From: Actinomadura sp. NAK00032
Lineage (GTDB): Bacteria > Actinomycetota > Actinomycetes > Streptosporangiales > Streptosporangiaceae
NCBI RefSeq assembly: GCF_013364275.1
Contig: NZ_CP054932.1
Location: 6,882,001-6,946,000, forward strand
Direction: 5' to 3'
Length of the DNA: 64,000 nt
In this document: piece by piece, positions 16,321 through 24,386 of the stretch
Layout of the letters: the number at the start of each line of letters is the position of its first letter
Numbering within the stretch: the stretch's first letter is position 1
Position numbers and translations under genes: made by a program
Notes under the pieces: generated by a model
What the model saw: the letters and a program-made list of their open reading frames with translations, nothing else
What the model was told of the DNA's origin: nothing
Database searches by the model: none

Positions 16321-16340
16321 TGGGGGGGGACGCCCCCCAA
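16321..16340. repeat. G/C-run hairpin between proB and proA
   Basis: Six-bp arms gggggg (16324-16329) and cccccc (16333-16338) with an acg loop. On the minus strand it reads GGGGGGCGTCCCCCC, similar to the elements at 7282-7299 and 8657-8676. Confidence 0.5.
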
Positions 16341-16348
16341 GCCTGCGG

Positions 16349-17455
16349 TCAGTCCAAGATCACCAGATGATCGCGGTGGATTATCTCGCGTTCGTATCCC
16401 GCGCCCAGCTCCCGGGCCAGCCAGCGCGTCGAGCGCCCCATCAGCTCCGGGATCTCGGACGCGTCGTAGTTCACCAGCCCGCGCGCGACGACGCGGCCCT
16501 CGGGGTCGCACAGGTCGACCGGGTCGCCGGCGGCGAAGTCGCCGTCCACCCCCGTCACACCGGCCGGGAGCAGCGACTTGCGGCGCCGCACCACCGCCTC
16601 CACGGCGCCCGCGTCCAGCGTGACGCGGCCCTGGCCGGTGGTGGCGTGCGCGAGCCACAGGTTCCGCGTCGACATGCGGCGGCCCTCGGCCGGGTGGAAC
16701 AGCGTGCCGACCCGGTCGCCGGCGAGCGCGTGCGCGGCGGACGCGGCGTTGGTCAGCACCACCGGGATGCCCGCGATGCGGGCCGCCTCCACCTTGGTGA
16801 CCATGCCGCCCGTCCCGACGCGCCCGGACCGGCCGAGCTTCACGTCCTTCAGGTCGTCCGGCCCGCGGACGTCGTCGACGCGGCGGGCGCCGGGCTGGCG
16901 CGGGTCGCCGGTGTAGAGGGCGTCGACGTCCGACAGCAGGACCAGCGCGTCCGCGCGGATCAGGTGCGCGACGAGCGCCGCGAGCCGGTCGTTGTCGCCG
17001 AACCGGATCTCGTCGGTGGCGACGGTGTCGTTCTCGTTCACGATCGGCAGGATCCCTAGCGCGAGGAGCTGCCCCAGCGTGCGCTGCGCGTTGCGGTGGT
17101 GCGAGCGGCGCATCATGTCGTCGGCGGTGAGCAGCACCTGCCCGACCGTCAGCCCGTACCGGGCGAAGGACGAGGTGTAGCGGGCGAACAGCAGGCCCTG
17201 CCCGACGCTCGCCGCCGCCTGCTGGGTCGCGAGGTCCCCGGGGCGGCGGGTCAGCCCGAGCGGGCCGAGCCCGGCCGCGATCGCGCCGGACGACACGAAC
17301 ACGATCTCGGTGCCGTCGGCGCGACGCGCGGCGAGGACGTCCACCAGCGCGTCGATGCGGTTCGCGTCGATCGTGCCGCGCTGGGTCGTCAGCGACGACG
17401 ACCCCGCCTTCACCACGATCCGGCGCGCCTTGGCGATCTCCTCGCGGTCGCTCAC
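16349..17455 (-). CDS. proB: Glutamate 5-kinase with PUA domain
   Basis: A 368-residue enzyme phosphorylating glutamate for proline synthesis. The N-terminal 260 residues are an amino-acid-kinase domain (IVVKAGSSSLT, FVSSGAIAAGLGPL, PIVNENDTVATDEIRFGDND, GTGGMVTKVEAA). The last 80 or so form a PUA domain (GRVTLDAGAVEAVV ... GLVNYDASEIPELMG). ProB is normally feedback-inhibited by proline. The start is GTG at 17455, 19 nt after the obg stop, so it is probably part of the obg-proB-proA transcript, as is common in actinobacteria. Confidence 0.97.
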   Translation of the reverse strand: MSDREEIAKARRIVVKAGSSSLTTQRGTIDANRIDALVDVLAARRADGTEIVFVSSGAIAAGLGPLGLTRRPGDLATQQAAASVGQGLLFARYTSSFARYGLTVGQVLLTADDMMRRSHHRNAQRTLGQLLALGILPIVNENDTVATDEIRFGDNDRLAALVAHLIRADALVLLSDVDALYTGDPRQPGARRVDDVRGPDDLKDVKLGRSGRVGTGGMVTKVEAARIAGIPVVLTNAASAAHALAGDRVGTLFHPAEGRRMSTRNLWLAHATTGQGRVTLDAGAVEAVVRRRKSLLPAGVTGVDGDFAAGDPVDLCDPEGRVVARGLVNYDASEIPELMGRSTRWLARELGAGYEREIIHRDHLVILD

Positions 17456-17474
17456 GACTCCCGCACCTCCCGGT

Positions 17475-18872
17475 TCACGACCAGCCGTCCAGGCGGCGGT
17501 CGGTGCCGCGCGGGCCCATGGCGGCCTCGCCGGCGGGGACGTCCGGCTCCCAGTCGAACACGATCGAGTCGTCGGCGGTGCCGATCAGGACCGTGGCGCC
17601 CGCGTCGGCGCCCGCCTCGGCGAGCGCGTCCTCCACGCCGAGCCGGGCGAGCCGGTCGGCGAGGTAGCCGACGGCCTCCTCGTTGGCGAAGTCGGTCTGC
17701 CGCAGCCACCGGACGGGTTTCGTCCCGGTGATCAGGTAGGTGTTGTCGCCGAGGTCCTTGACCTCGAAGTCGGTGTCGCCGCCGACCGGCTCCGGCCGGA
17801 TCACGATGCGGGTCGGCTCCGCCGGCGGCAGCGACGCGCGGTACTGCGCGACCATCGCCGCCATCGCGAACGACAGCTCCCGCAGCCCCTCGTGCGTCGC
17901 CGCCGACACCTCGAACACCTTCAGCCCGCGCGCCTCGAACTCGGGCCGGACCATCTCGGCGAGGTCGCGGCCGTCGGGGACGTCGATCTTGTTCAGCACC
18001 ACGACGCGGGGCCGGTCCGACAGCGGCCGGTCGCCGAGCACCCGGTCGTAGGCCCGCAACTCGCGCTCGATGACCTCGAAGTCGCTGAGCGGGTCGCGGT
18101 TCGGCTCCATCGTCGCGCAGTCGAGCACGTGCGCGAGGGTGGACGAGCGCTCGATGTGGCGCAGGAAGTCCAGGCCGAGGCCGCGGCCCTCGCTGGCGCC
18201 CTCGATCAGGCCCGGCACGTCCGCGACCGTGAACGTCGTGTCGCCGGCGCTGACCACGCCGAGGTTCGGGATCAGCGTCGTGAAGGGGTAGTCGGCGATC
18301 TTCGGCTTGGCGGCCGACAGCGCGGCGATCAGCGACGACTTGCCCGCGCTCGGGAACCCGACGAGCGCGACGTCGGCGACGCTCTTCAGCTCCAGCACCA
18401 CGTCCCGGGCCTCGCCCGGCTCGCCGAGCAGCGCGAACCCGGGCGCCTTGCGCTTGGCGGACGCCAGCGCCGCGTTGCCGAGGCCGCCGTGGCCGCCCTT
18501 CGCGACCACGTACCGGGTGCCCTCGCCGACCAGGTCGGCCAGCACCCGGTCGCCCTCCTTGACGACCGTGCCGTCCGGGACGGAAAGGATCACGTCGCCG
18601 CCGTCCGCGCCGGTCCGCATGCTGCCCTGGCCCTGCTTGCCGTTCCCGGCCTTGCGGTGCGGGCGCCGGTGGTACTCCAGCAGGCTCGCGGCGTTGGAGT
18701 CGACGACGAGGACGACGTCGCCGCCGCGGCCGCCGTTCGCGCCGTCCGGCCCGCCGAGCGGCTTGAACTTCTCCCGGTGGATCGAGGCGCAGCCGTTGCC
18801 GCCGGCGCCCGCCGCGACGTGGACCACCACCCGGTCGACGAACTGCGCGCCCGATCCCGCTCCTGCGGCCAC
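17475..18872 (-). CDS. obg: Obg-family GTPase (CgtA)
   Basis: A 465-residue GTPase that binds the 50S subunit and links ribosome maturation to growth state and differentiation. The Gly-rich Obg fold covers residues 1-165. The G domain follows with G1 GFPSAGKSS (172-180), G2 DYPFTTL, G3 DVPGLIEGA and G4 NKID. The C-terminal OCT domain (VKDLGDNTYLITGTKPVRWLRQTDFANEEAVGYLADRL) is of the type found in Gram-positive bacteria. The GTG start at 18872 has GGAGAG upstream. A terminator-like hairpin separates it from rpmA, so it may have partly independent transcription. Confidence 0.97.
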   Translation of the reverse strand: MAAGAGSGAQFVDRVVVHVAAGAGGNGCASIHREKFKPLGGPDGANGGRGGDVVLVVDSNAASLLEYHRRPHRKAGNGKQGQGSMRTGADGGDVILSVPDGTVVKEGDRVLADLVGEGTRYVVAKGGHGGLGNAALASAKRKAPGFALLGEPGEARDVVLELKSVADVALVGFPSAGKSSLIAALSAAKPKIADYPFTTLIPNLGVVSAGDTTFTVADVPGLIEGASEGRGLGLDFLRHIERSSTLAHVLDCATMEPNRDPLSDFEVIERELRAYDRVLGDRPLSDRPRVVVLNKIDVPDGRDLAEMVRPEFEARGLKVFEVSAATHEGLRELSFAMAAMVAQYRASLPPAEPTRIVIRPEPVGGDTDFEVKDLGDNTYLITGTKPVRWLRQTDFANEEAVGYLADRLARLGVEDALAEAGADAGATVLIGTADDSIVFDWEPDVPAGEAAMGPRGTDRRLDGWS

Positions 18873-18908
18873 GGTGACTCTCCTCGGTGAAACCTCGTGA
18901 AAAAGGCG

Positions 18909-18939
18909 AAGGGGCGGACCGTCGAACGGTCCGCCCCTT
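18909..18939 (-). terminator. Terminator or attenuator between rpmA and obg
   Basis: A perfect 14-bp stem (arm aaggggcggaccgt) with a 3-nt loop. On the minus strand it is followed by CGCCTTTTTC, a good intrinsic-terminator signature after rpmA and 37 nt before the obg start. Confidence 0.85.
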
Positions 18940-18964
18940 TCGAAACGTCTGGAACCCAGGCGGA

Positions 18965-19222
18965 CTATTCCGCCGGCGGGACGATGCTCACCGCGTTGCG
19001 CCCGCGGTACCGGCGGAACTGCACCGAGCCCGCGACCAGCGCGAACAGCGTGTCGTCGCCGCCGCGGCCGACGCCCGGGCCGGGGTGGAAGTGGGTGCCG
19101 CGCTGCCGGACGATGATCTCGCCCGCGTTGACGACCTGGCCGCCGAAGCGCTTCACACCGAGCCGCTGGGCGTTGGAGTCGCGACCGTTACGGCTGGACG
19201 ATGCGCCCTTCTTGTGTGCCAT
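18965..19222 (-). CDS. rpmA: 50S ribosomal protein L27
   Basis: An 85-residue L27, the usual length. MAHKKGASSSRNGRDSNAQRLGVKRFGGQ is the universal N-terminus, which reaches toward the peptidyl transferase centre. VNAGEIIVRQRGTHFHPGPGVGRGGDDTLFALVAG follows. Unlike many Firmicutes, no cleavable N-terminal extension is present. It lies 14 nt after the rplU stop in the conserved rplU-rpmA-obg order. Confidence 0.98.
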   Translation of the reverse strand: MAHKKGASSSRNGRDSNAQRLGVKRFGGQVVNAGEIIVRQRGTHFHPGPGVGRGGDDTLFALVAGSVQFRRYRGRNAVSIVPPAE

Positions 19223-19236
19223 GAGACCGCTCTCCC

Positions 19237-19551
19237 TTACTTCCCGGCCTTGATACCGGTGATCTTGACCTCGGTGTACGGCTGACGGTGGCCCATCCGC
19301 CGCTTGTACCCGGTCTTGTTCCGGTAGTGCATGATGTTGATCTTCGGGCCCTTGACCGCGCCGAGGATCTCGGCGGTCACCTCGTAGCGCGCCAGGTCGG
19401 CCGAGCCGCTGACGACGTTCTCGCCGTCCACGACGAGGACCGCCGGGAACGTGACGGTCGAGCCGACCTCGCCGGCCAGCTTGTCGACGGTCAGCACGTC
19501 GTCGACGGTGACCTTCTCCTGCCTGCCGCCTGCGCGGACAATCGCGTACAC
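19237..19551 (-). CDS. rplU: 50S ribosomal protein L21
   Basis: A 104-residue L21, full length. MYAIVRAGGRQEKVTVDDVLTVDKLAGEVGSTV and the C-terminal YRNKTGYKRRMGHRQPYTEVKITGI are diagnostic. The start is a GTG at 19551. A longer in-frame extension upstream is not expected for L21 and would run through the structured leader. It is first in an rplU-rpmA transcript. Confidence 0.98.
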   Translation of the reverse strand: MYAIVRAGGRQEKVTVDDVLTVDKLAGEVGSTVTFPAVLVVDGENVVSGSADLARYEVTAEILGAVKGPKINIMHYRNKTGYKRRMGHRQPYTEVKITGIKAGK

Positions 19552-19789
19552 CGCGGAAACCCTTCGTCTGCGCGCGCTTCCGGACTGAACCGGTCCCGCG
19601 CGTGGCTTACCAGCCCCCGGATGGGGGCCTACCCCCGGCACCGGGCCGAGGGCGGCACACCAGGAGAGACCCCTGGCGCTCTCTGCTTGCCCTCACCGGA
19701 TCGGTGAGGTGAGCACCGAACGGACCCCGGACGGGGTTCGTGGTGCGGGTTCGGGCGACGCGCCCACGACGCGCCGATGTACAAGGATA
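19552..19789 (-). promoter_or_regulatory. Structured 5' leader and candidate promoter of rplU-rpmA
   Basis: The space between rne and rplU holds no gene. On the minus strand a -10-like TATCCT (19784-19789) would start a leader of about 225 nt. The leader contains several hairpins: cctcaccg / cggtgagg (19691-19698 with 19702-19709); gccccc / gggggc (19613-19618 with 19623-19628); an AGAGA / TCTCT pair around 19665-19685; and an ACCCCG / CGGGGT pair near 19720-19735. A ribosomal-protein leader subject to autoregulation is a reasonable but untested reading. Confidence 0.45.
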
Positions 19790-19842
19790 CCGGATGCCCT
19801 GACCGCAACGCGAACGCGTGCGGCCAGGGCGTCCGGCCCTCG

Positions 19843-22800
19843 TCAGTCGTCCGCGGACTCGCCGACGTCGGCGGTGGCGCGGGGGCGCCGGGTGCGGCGC
19901 CGGCGGGCGGCCGGCTCGGCCTCCGGCTCGGGCTCGCCGCCGGCCTCGGCCTCGGCGGGCGCGGCCTCGGCGGGCGCGGCCTCGGCGGGCGCGACCTCGG
20001 CCGGCGCGGAGCCGTTGGACTCGGCCGCCGCGGCGTCCGCCGCGACCGGGCCCGCGCCGTTCAGCTCGGTGCCGGACGCCTCAGTGCCGGACGCCTCGGT
20101 GCCGGACGCCTCGGTGCCTGCCGGCTCGGCGCCGTTCGCGGTCACCGGGACGGGCTCGGCGGAGTCCAGGGTGCCGGGGGCGGTGCCCGCGGCCTCCTCG
20201 GCGGCGTCGGCGGCCTCCACGGCGGCCTGGGCCGGGGACTCGTCGATCTCGGGCGGCGGGCCCGCCGGACGCTTCGCCGGGCCCGACTTCTTCGGCCGGG
20301 ACCGGGCCGGCGCGGCCTTGGCCTCCGCGGCGGGCGCGGGCGCGGGCTCCGGCTCGGCCGCCTGCTCCTTCGGCTTGGCGTCGTGCTGGGCCAGCTTCTC
20401 CTCGACGGCCTTCTCGACCTCGCCCTTGCGCTTGCGGCGGCGGCCGCTCTCCTTGCCGGCCGTCTTGTCCGGCTTGGGCTCGACCGGCGTCAGGTGGACG
20501 TGGATGCCGCGCCCGTTGCAGGACTCGCAGGTCTCCGAGAACGCCTCCAGCAGGCCCTGGCCGACCCGCTTGCGGGTCATCTGGACCAGGCCCAGCGAGG
20601 TGACCTCGGCGACCTGGTGCTTGGTACGGTCCCGCGACAGGCACTCGACGAGGCGGCGCAGCACCAGGTCCCGGTTGCTCTCCAGCACCATGTCGATGAA
20701 GTCGATCACGACGATGCCGCCGACGTCGCGGAGCCGGAGCTGGCGGACGATCTCCTCGGCCGCCTCCAGGTTGTTGCGGGTGACGGTCTCCTCCAGGTTG
20801 CCGCCCTGCCCGGTGAACTTGCCGGTGTTGACGTCGATGACCGTCATGGCCTCGGTCTTGTCGATCACCAGCGAGCCGCCGGACGGCAGCCACACCTTGC
20901 GGTCGAGCGCCTTGGCGATCTGCTCGTCGATGCGGAACGCCGACAGGGCGTCCTGGTCGCCCGTCCAGCGCTCGACGCGGTCGGCGAGGTGCGGCGCCAC
21001 GTACTCGACGTACTCGGAGACGGTGTCCCACGCCTCGGCGCCGGACACGACCAGCTTGGAGAAGTCCTCGTTGAAGATGTCGCGGACGACCCGGATCGTC
21101 AGGTCGGGCTCGCCGTAGAGCAGCGACGGCGCCGAGGCCGTCTTCACCTTCTTCTGGATGCTCTCCCACTGGGCCGCCAGGCGCGACACGTCGCGGGAGA
21201 GCTCCTCCTCCGTGGCGCCCTCGGCGGCGGTGCGGACGATCACGCCGGCGTTCTCCGGCATGACCTTCTTCAGGATCGACTTGAGGCGGCTGCGCTCCTT
21301 GTCGGGGAGCTTGCGGCTGATGCCGGTCATCGAGCCGTCCGGCACGTACACGAGGTAGCGGCCGGGCAGCGAGACCTGGCTGGTGAGCCGGGCGCCCTTG
21401 TGGCCGAGCGGGTCCTTGGTGACCTGGACGAGCACCGACTGGCCCGACTTCAGCGCCGACTCGATGCGGCGCGGCTGGCCCTCCAGCCCGGAGGCGTCCC
21501 AGTTGACCTCGCCCGCGTACAGGACGGCGTTGCGGCCCTTGCCGATGTCGACGAACGCCGCCTCCATCGACGGCAGGACGTTCTGGACCTTGCCCAGGTA
21601 GACGTTGCCCACGTACGACTGGTGCGTGGCGCGGTTGACGTAGTGCTCGACGAGGACGTCGTCCTCCAGGACGGCGATCTGGGTGCGCTCGCCCTCCTGT
21701 CGCACCACCATGACGCGCTCGACCGACTCGCGGCGGGCCAGGAACTCCGCCTCGGTGATCACCGGCGGGCGGCGGCGGCCCTGCTCGCGGCCCTCGCGGC
21801 GGCGCTGCTTCTTGGCCTCCAGCCGGGTCGAGCCCCGCACCGAGCGGACCTCGTCCTCGGCGGCGGCGCGCTCCTCGCGGGCGGTGCGAACGTGCACGAC
21901 CGTGTTCGGCGGGTCGTCGACGTCGGCGCCGTTCTCGCCGTCGGTGCCGGAGCGGCGCCTGCGGCGGCGCCGGCGGCGGCTGGTGCCGGACTGGGCGTCG
22001 CCGTCGTCCTCGTCGTCGGCGGCCTCCTGCTCGGCCTCCTCCGCCTTGGGCTCCTTGTCGGCGTCCTTCTTGGCGGCGTCCTTCTTGGCGGCCTTGCCGG
22101 ACCTCGTACTCTTGGGCCTGCCGGACTTGGGCTGCTCCTCCTTGGCGGGCTCCTCGGCCTCGGGCTCCTCGGTCTGCGCCTCGTCGTCGGCGCCGTCCTT
22201 GCCCCGGCCGCGGCCCCGGCCGCCGCGGCGGCGGCGCCGGCGGGACGGGCGGTCCTCGGAGTCGTCCTCGTCGGCCGGGCCGTGCTCGTGGTCACCGGCG
22301 TCGTGGTCGTGGTCGCCGGTGTCGCGCTCGGCGGGCGCCTGCTCCGGCTCGTCCTTCGGACGGGCGGGGGCCTCGGCCTTCGGCTGCGGCGGCTGGAAGA
22401 CGACCATGGGGGGCTGGAACGTGACGCCGGGGATGCCGACGCCGCTCGCGGGCTCGGTCTCCGACACCTGCTCGGGGGGCACCTCGGCGCCCGCGACCGG
22501 CACGGCGGGGATCTCCGGCACCGGCGGGACGGCGGGCGCGGCGGCCGACTCGGCGGCCTGCTCGGCGGCCGCGGCCGGGCGGCGGCGGGCGCGGGTGCGC
22601 GTGCGGGGGGCGGGGGTCTCCGCGGCGTCCGCCTCGGGCTCGGGGGAGGTCTCGGGGGAGGTCTCGGCGCCCGTCATGGGGACGGGCGCGGGCGTCTCGG
22701 CGGCGGCCTTCGCGGTGCGGGCGCGGCTGCGGGTCCGGGTGGCGCGCTTCGGCGGCTCGGGCGCCTCCGCGGCGGCCGGCTCCGCGGTCTCGGGCTCGGC

Positions 22801-23085
22801 TTCCGGCTCGCGCGCGACCTCGGGCGCGGCCTCCGCGACCGCGGGCTCCGCGGCCTCGGCCTCCGCCTCTTCCTCGGTCTCGGCTTCCTCGGCCTCGGCG
22901 GCGGGGGGCTGCGCGGGGGCGTCGTCCACCTCGGGCGGCGGGCCGGCGGGCCGGCTCGCCCGGCGCGGGCGCGAGGTCACCCCCGAGCCCTGCTCCGCCG
23001 TACTCCCGTTCGCGCCGCTCGCGGTCTCGGTCGTCTCTTCGTCGGTGCCGTCGGCCGCGGCCGAATCGACTTCGTTCTCAAGCAT
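19843..23085 (-). CDS. rne: Ribonuclease E/G
   Basis: A 1080-residue endoribonuclease, the main initiator of mRNA decay and rRNA/tRNA processing. Residues 1 to about 465 are low-complexity Ala/Glu/Pro and Arg-rich tracts. The catalytic core follows: S1 domain (QIAVLEDDVLVEHYVNRATHQSYVGNVYLGKV), 5'-sensor and DNase-I-like region with metal-binding Asp in VIDVNTGKFTG (about 752) and VVIDFIDM (about 796), and the Zn-link CESCNGRG (about 853). The last 220 residues are again disordered, with 15-bp tandem repeats coding TEASG and AEAAP. The flanking disordered arms are normal for actinobacterial RNase E. The start is ATG at 23085 behind GGGAGA. Confidence 0.95.
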   Translation of the reverse strand: MLENEVDSAAADGTDEETTETASGANGSTAEQGSGVTSRPRRASRPAGPPPEVDDAPAQPPAAEAEEAETEEEAEAEAAEPAVAEAAPEVAREPEAEPETAEPAAAEAPEPPKRATRTRSRARTAKAAAETPAPVPMTGAETSPETSPEPEADAAETPAPRTRTRARRRPAAAAEQAAESAAAPAVPPVPEIPAVPVAGAEVPPEQVSETEPASGVGIPGVTFQPPMVVFQPPQPKAEAPARPKDEPEQAPAERDTGDHDHDAGDHEHGPADEDDSEDRPSRRRRRRGGRGRGRGKDGADDEAQTEEPEAEEPAKEEQPKSGRPKSTRSGKAAKKDAAKKDADKEPKAEEAEQEAADDEDDGDAQSGTSRRRRRRRRRSGTDGENGADVDDPPNTVVHVRTAREERAAAEDEVRSVRGSTRLEAKKQRRREGREQGRRRPPVITEAEFLARRESVERVMVVRQEGERTQIAVLEDDVLVEHYVNRATHQSYVGNVYLGKVQNVLPSMEAAFVDIGKGRNAVLYAGEVNWDASGLEGQPRRIESALKSGQSVLVQVTKDPLGHKGARLTSQVSLPGRYLVYVPDGSMTGISRKLPDKERSRLKSILKKVMPENAGVIVRTAAEGATEEELSRDVSRLAAQWESIQKKVKTASAPSLLYGEPDLTIRVVRDIFNEDFSKLVVSGAEAWDTVSEYVEYVAPHLADRVERWTGDQDALSAFRIDEQIAKALDRKVWLPSGGSLVIDKTEAMTVIDVNTGKFTGQGGNLEETVTRNNLEAAEEIVRQLRLRDVGGIVVIDFIDMVLESNRDLVLRRLVECLSRDRTKHQVAEVTSLGLVQMTRKRVGQGLLEAFSETCESCNGRGIHVHLTPVEPKPDKTAGKESGRRRKRKGEVEKAVEEKLAQHDAKPKEQAAEPEPAPAPAAEAKAAPARSRPKKSGPAKRPAGPPPEIDESPAQAAVEAADAAEEAAGTAPGTLDSAEPVPVTANGAEPAGTEASGTEASGTEASGTELNGAGPVAADAAAAESNGSAPAEVAPAEAAPAEAAPAEAEAGGEPEPEAEPAARRRRTRRPRATADVGESADD

Positions 23086-23184
23086 CCGGGCAATCTCCCG
23101 TCAGGCTCCCGGGCGCGTCCGCCCGTCCCGCCCGGGGGCGGATCGGTGCGGTGCGCCGCGCGGGAGCACCTCGTCAGTCATCGG

Positions 23185-23222
23185 CGTCGTCATGGCCGGA
23201 CGGTGGTCCGGCCGCGACGACG
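23185..23222 (-). promoter_or_regulatory. Hairpin in the rne 5' region
   Basis: A two-part stem: cgtcgtc / gacgacg (23185-23191 with 23216-23222) and ggccgga / tccggcc (23194-23200 with 23207-23213), separated by a 2x2 internal loop. It lies about 100 nt before the rne start and 70 nt after the preceding gene's stop. It is either a terminator for that gene or a structured part of the rne leader. Confidence 0.5.
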
Positions 23223-23292
23223 AAGTCGTCGGGGGCGCGCCAGCCGTACCCTGCGGAACCGGTTCCGTGCTCCCACGGCTTCGGTCCCCCGG

Positions 23293-24150
23293 TCAGGCGC
23301 TGACGGCATCCGCGCTCGCGGTGTCCCCGGGCTGCGGCCGCGCGTGGCCGCGGGCCGTCTCGGCGTCGTCGCCGGACGGCAGGCCGGTCTCCCGGTCGGG
23401 ATCCAGGGGATCCGCGAGGCCACCGGTGTCCGCGTCGAGGGGCCCCTGCGCCAGCCTGGTCACCAGCGGTGGTGACGGCGGCGCGAGGTCGGCGACCTGG
23501 CGCAGTCCGGTGAGGATGTCGTCGGGTCGTACGGCCGGTGTGGAATGCCGAACAACCATTCGAAGTATGGCACAAGGGGCATCCGCCGCCTCCGCGGCGC
23601 GCCGGTCCAGCTCGCAGGCGGACACGGCGGCGCGCACGTCGAAACGGCGCCGTCCCTTCTTCGTGAGGCGTTCCACCTCGATGACCGGGGCGGCCATGAA
23701 GGCGGCCACGGCGGCCGCGGCGTCGCCCGCGGGCACGCCGTCCAGCCTGATCCGCCATTCGGACGCCTGGAGCCGATCGGCGAACGCGCCCGGCTTGACG
23801 GGTGCGTCGCCGCGGCCCGCCCGGACCGGCACGACATCGACGATGTCGAGCCCGGGGGGCAGGGCCGCGTCGAGATCGGCCCGGACCCGCGCAGGGTCGC
23901 GGGTCTCGGTGAGCCCGATTTCGAGGTATTCGGCCTCACTGGCCACCCCTGTCGCCGCCGCACCCGCGTACGAGATCTTCGGGTGGGGGGTGAATCCGCC
24001 GCTGTACGCGACAGGGATCCCGGCGCGCCTGACGGCGCGTTCCACGGCCCGGGAAATGTCGCGGTGGCTCGTGAACCGCAGCCTGCCCCGCTTGGCGTAG
24101 CGGACGCGCAGTCGCTGGGTCACGGGGGCCGGCGCCGGACCCTCCGGCAT
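23293..24150 (-). CDS. TIGR03936 / DUF2344 protein, partner of the radical SAM protein
   Basis: A 285-residue protein. Its first 200 residues match DUF2344/TIGR03936 (QRLRVRYAKRGRLRFTSHRDISRAVERAVRRAGIPVAYSGGFTPHPKISYAG ... PVIEVERLTKKGRRRFDVR). The last 70 are variable and disordered. In many bacteria this domain is fused to, or adjacent to, the TIGR03960 B12-binding radical SAM protein, as here. The joint function is unknown. Its place between that gene and rne-rplU-rpmA-obg hints at RNA or ribosome modification. The start at 24150 has no close Shine-Dalgarno; the GTG at 24123 is an alternative. Confidence 0.88.
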   Translation of the reverse strand: MPEGPAPAPVTQRLRVRYAKRGRLRFTSHRDISRAVERAVRRAGIPVAYSGGFTPHPKISYAGAAATGVASEAEYLEIGLTETRDPARVRADLDAALPPGLDIVDVVPVRAGRGDAPVKPGAFADRLQASEWRIRLDGVPAGDAAAAVAAFMAAPVIEVERLTKKGRRRFDVRAAVSACELDRRAAEAADAPCAILRMVVRHSTPAVRPDDILTGLRQVADLAPPSPPLVTRLAQGPLDADTGGLADPLDPDRETGLPSGDDAETARGHARPQPGDTASADAVSA

Positions 24151-24386
24151 GGGTGCCAGGGTTCTGGTCCTTCCTACTCGGGTCGAGTCGAAAAACTAGG
24201 TCTCCCTATAGAGTACGGGTCCCCGAGCATCGTTCGGCCAAGCGCGGGTGCCGCAAGGCCCGGACCGCCGCTGCTCAGGGCGATCCCGCAACCGCTTCCG
24301 GACACCTGGACTCCCGCGCGGGTCGCCGCACGGGAGCTCAGACCACCGGGCCCTTCAGACCGCGCCCCCCCAGACCGCCGGGGCCC

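Noticed and set aside
23116..23193. 25-codon minus-strand upstream reading frame in the rne leader (MTTPMTDEV...)
   Set aside because: It has no Shine-Dalgarno and no conservation evidence; it is too short to separate from chance.
19777..23475. 1232-residue plus-strand frame opposite rne
   Set aside because: Its Leu/Gly/Arg repeats are the antisense of the low-complexity rne coding sequence; no ribosome-binding site or domain.
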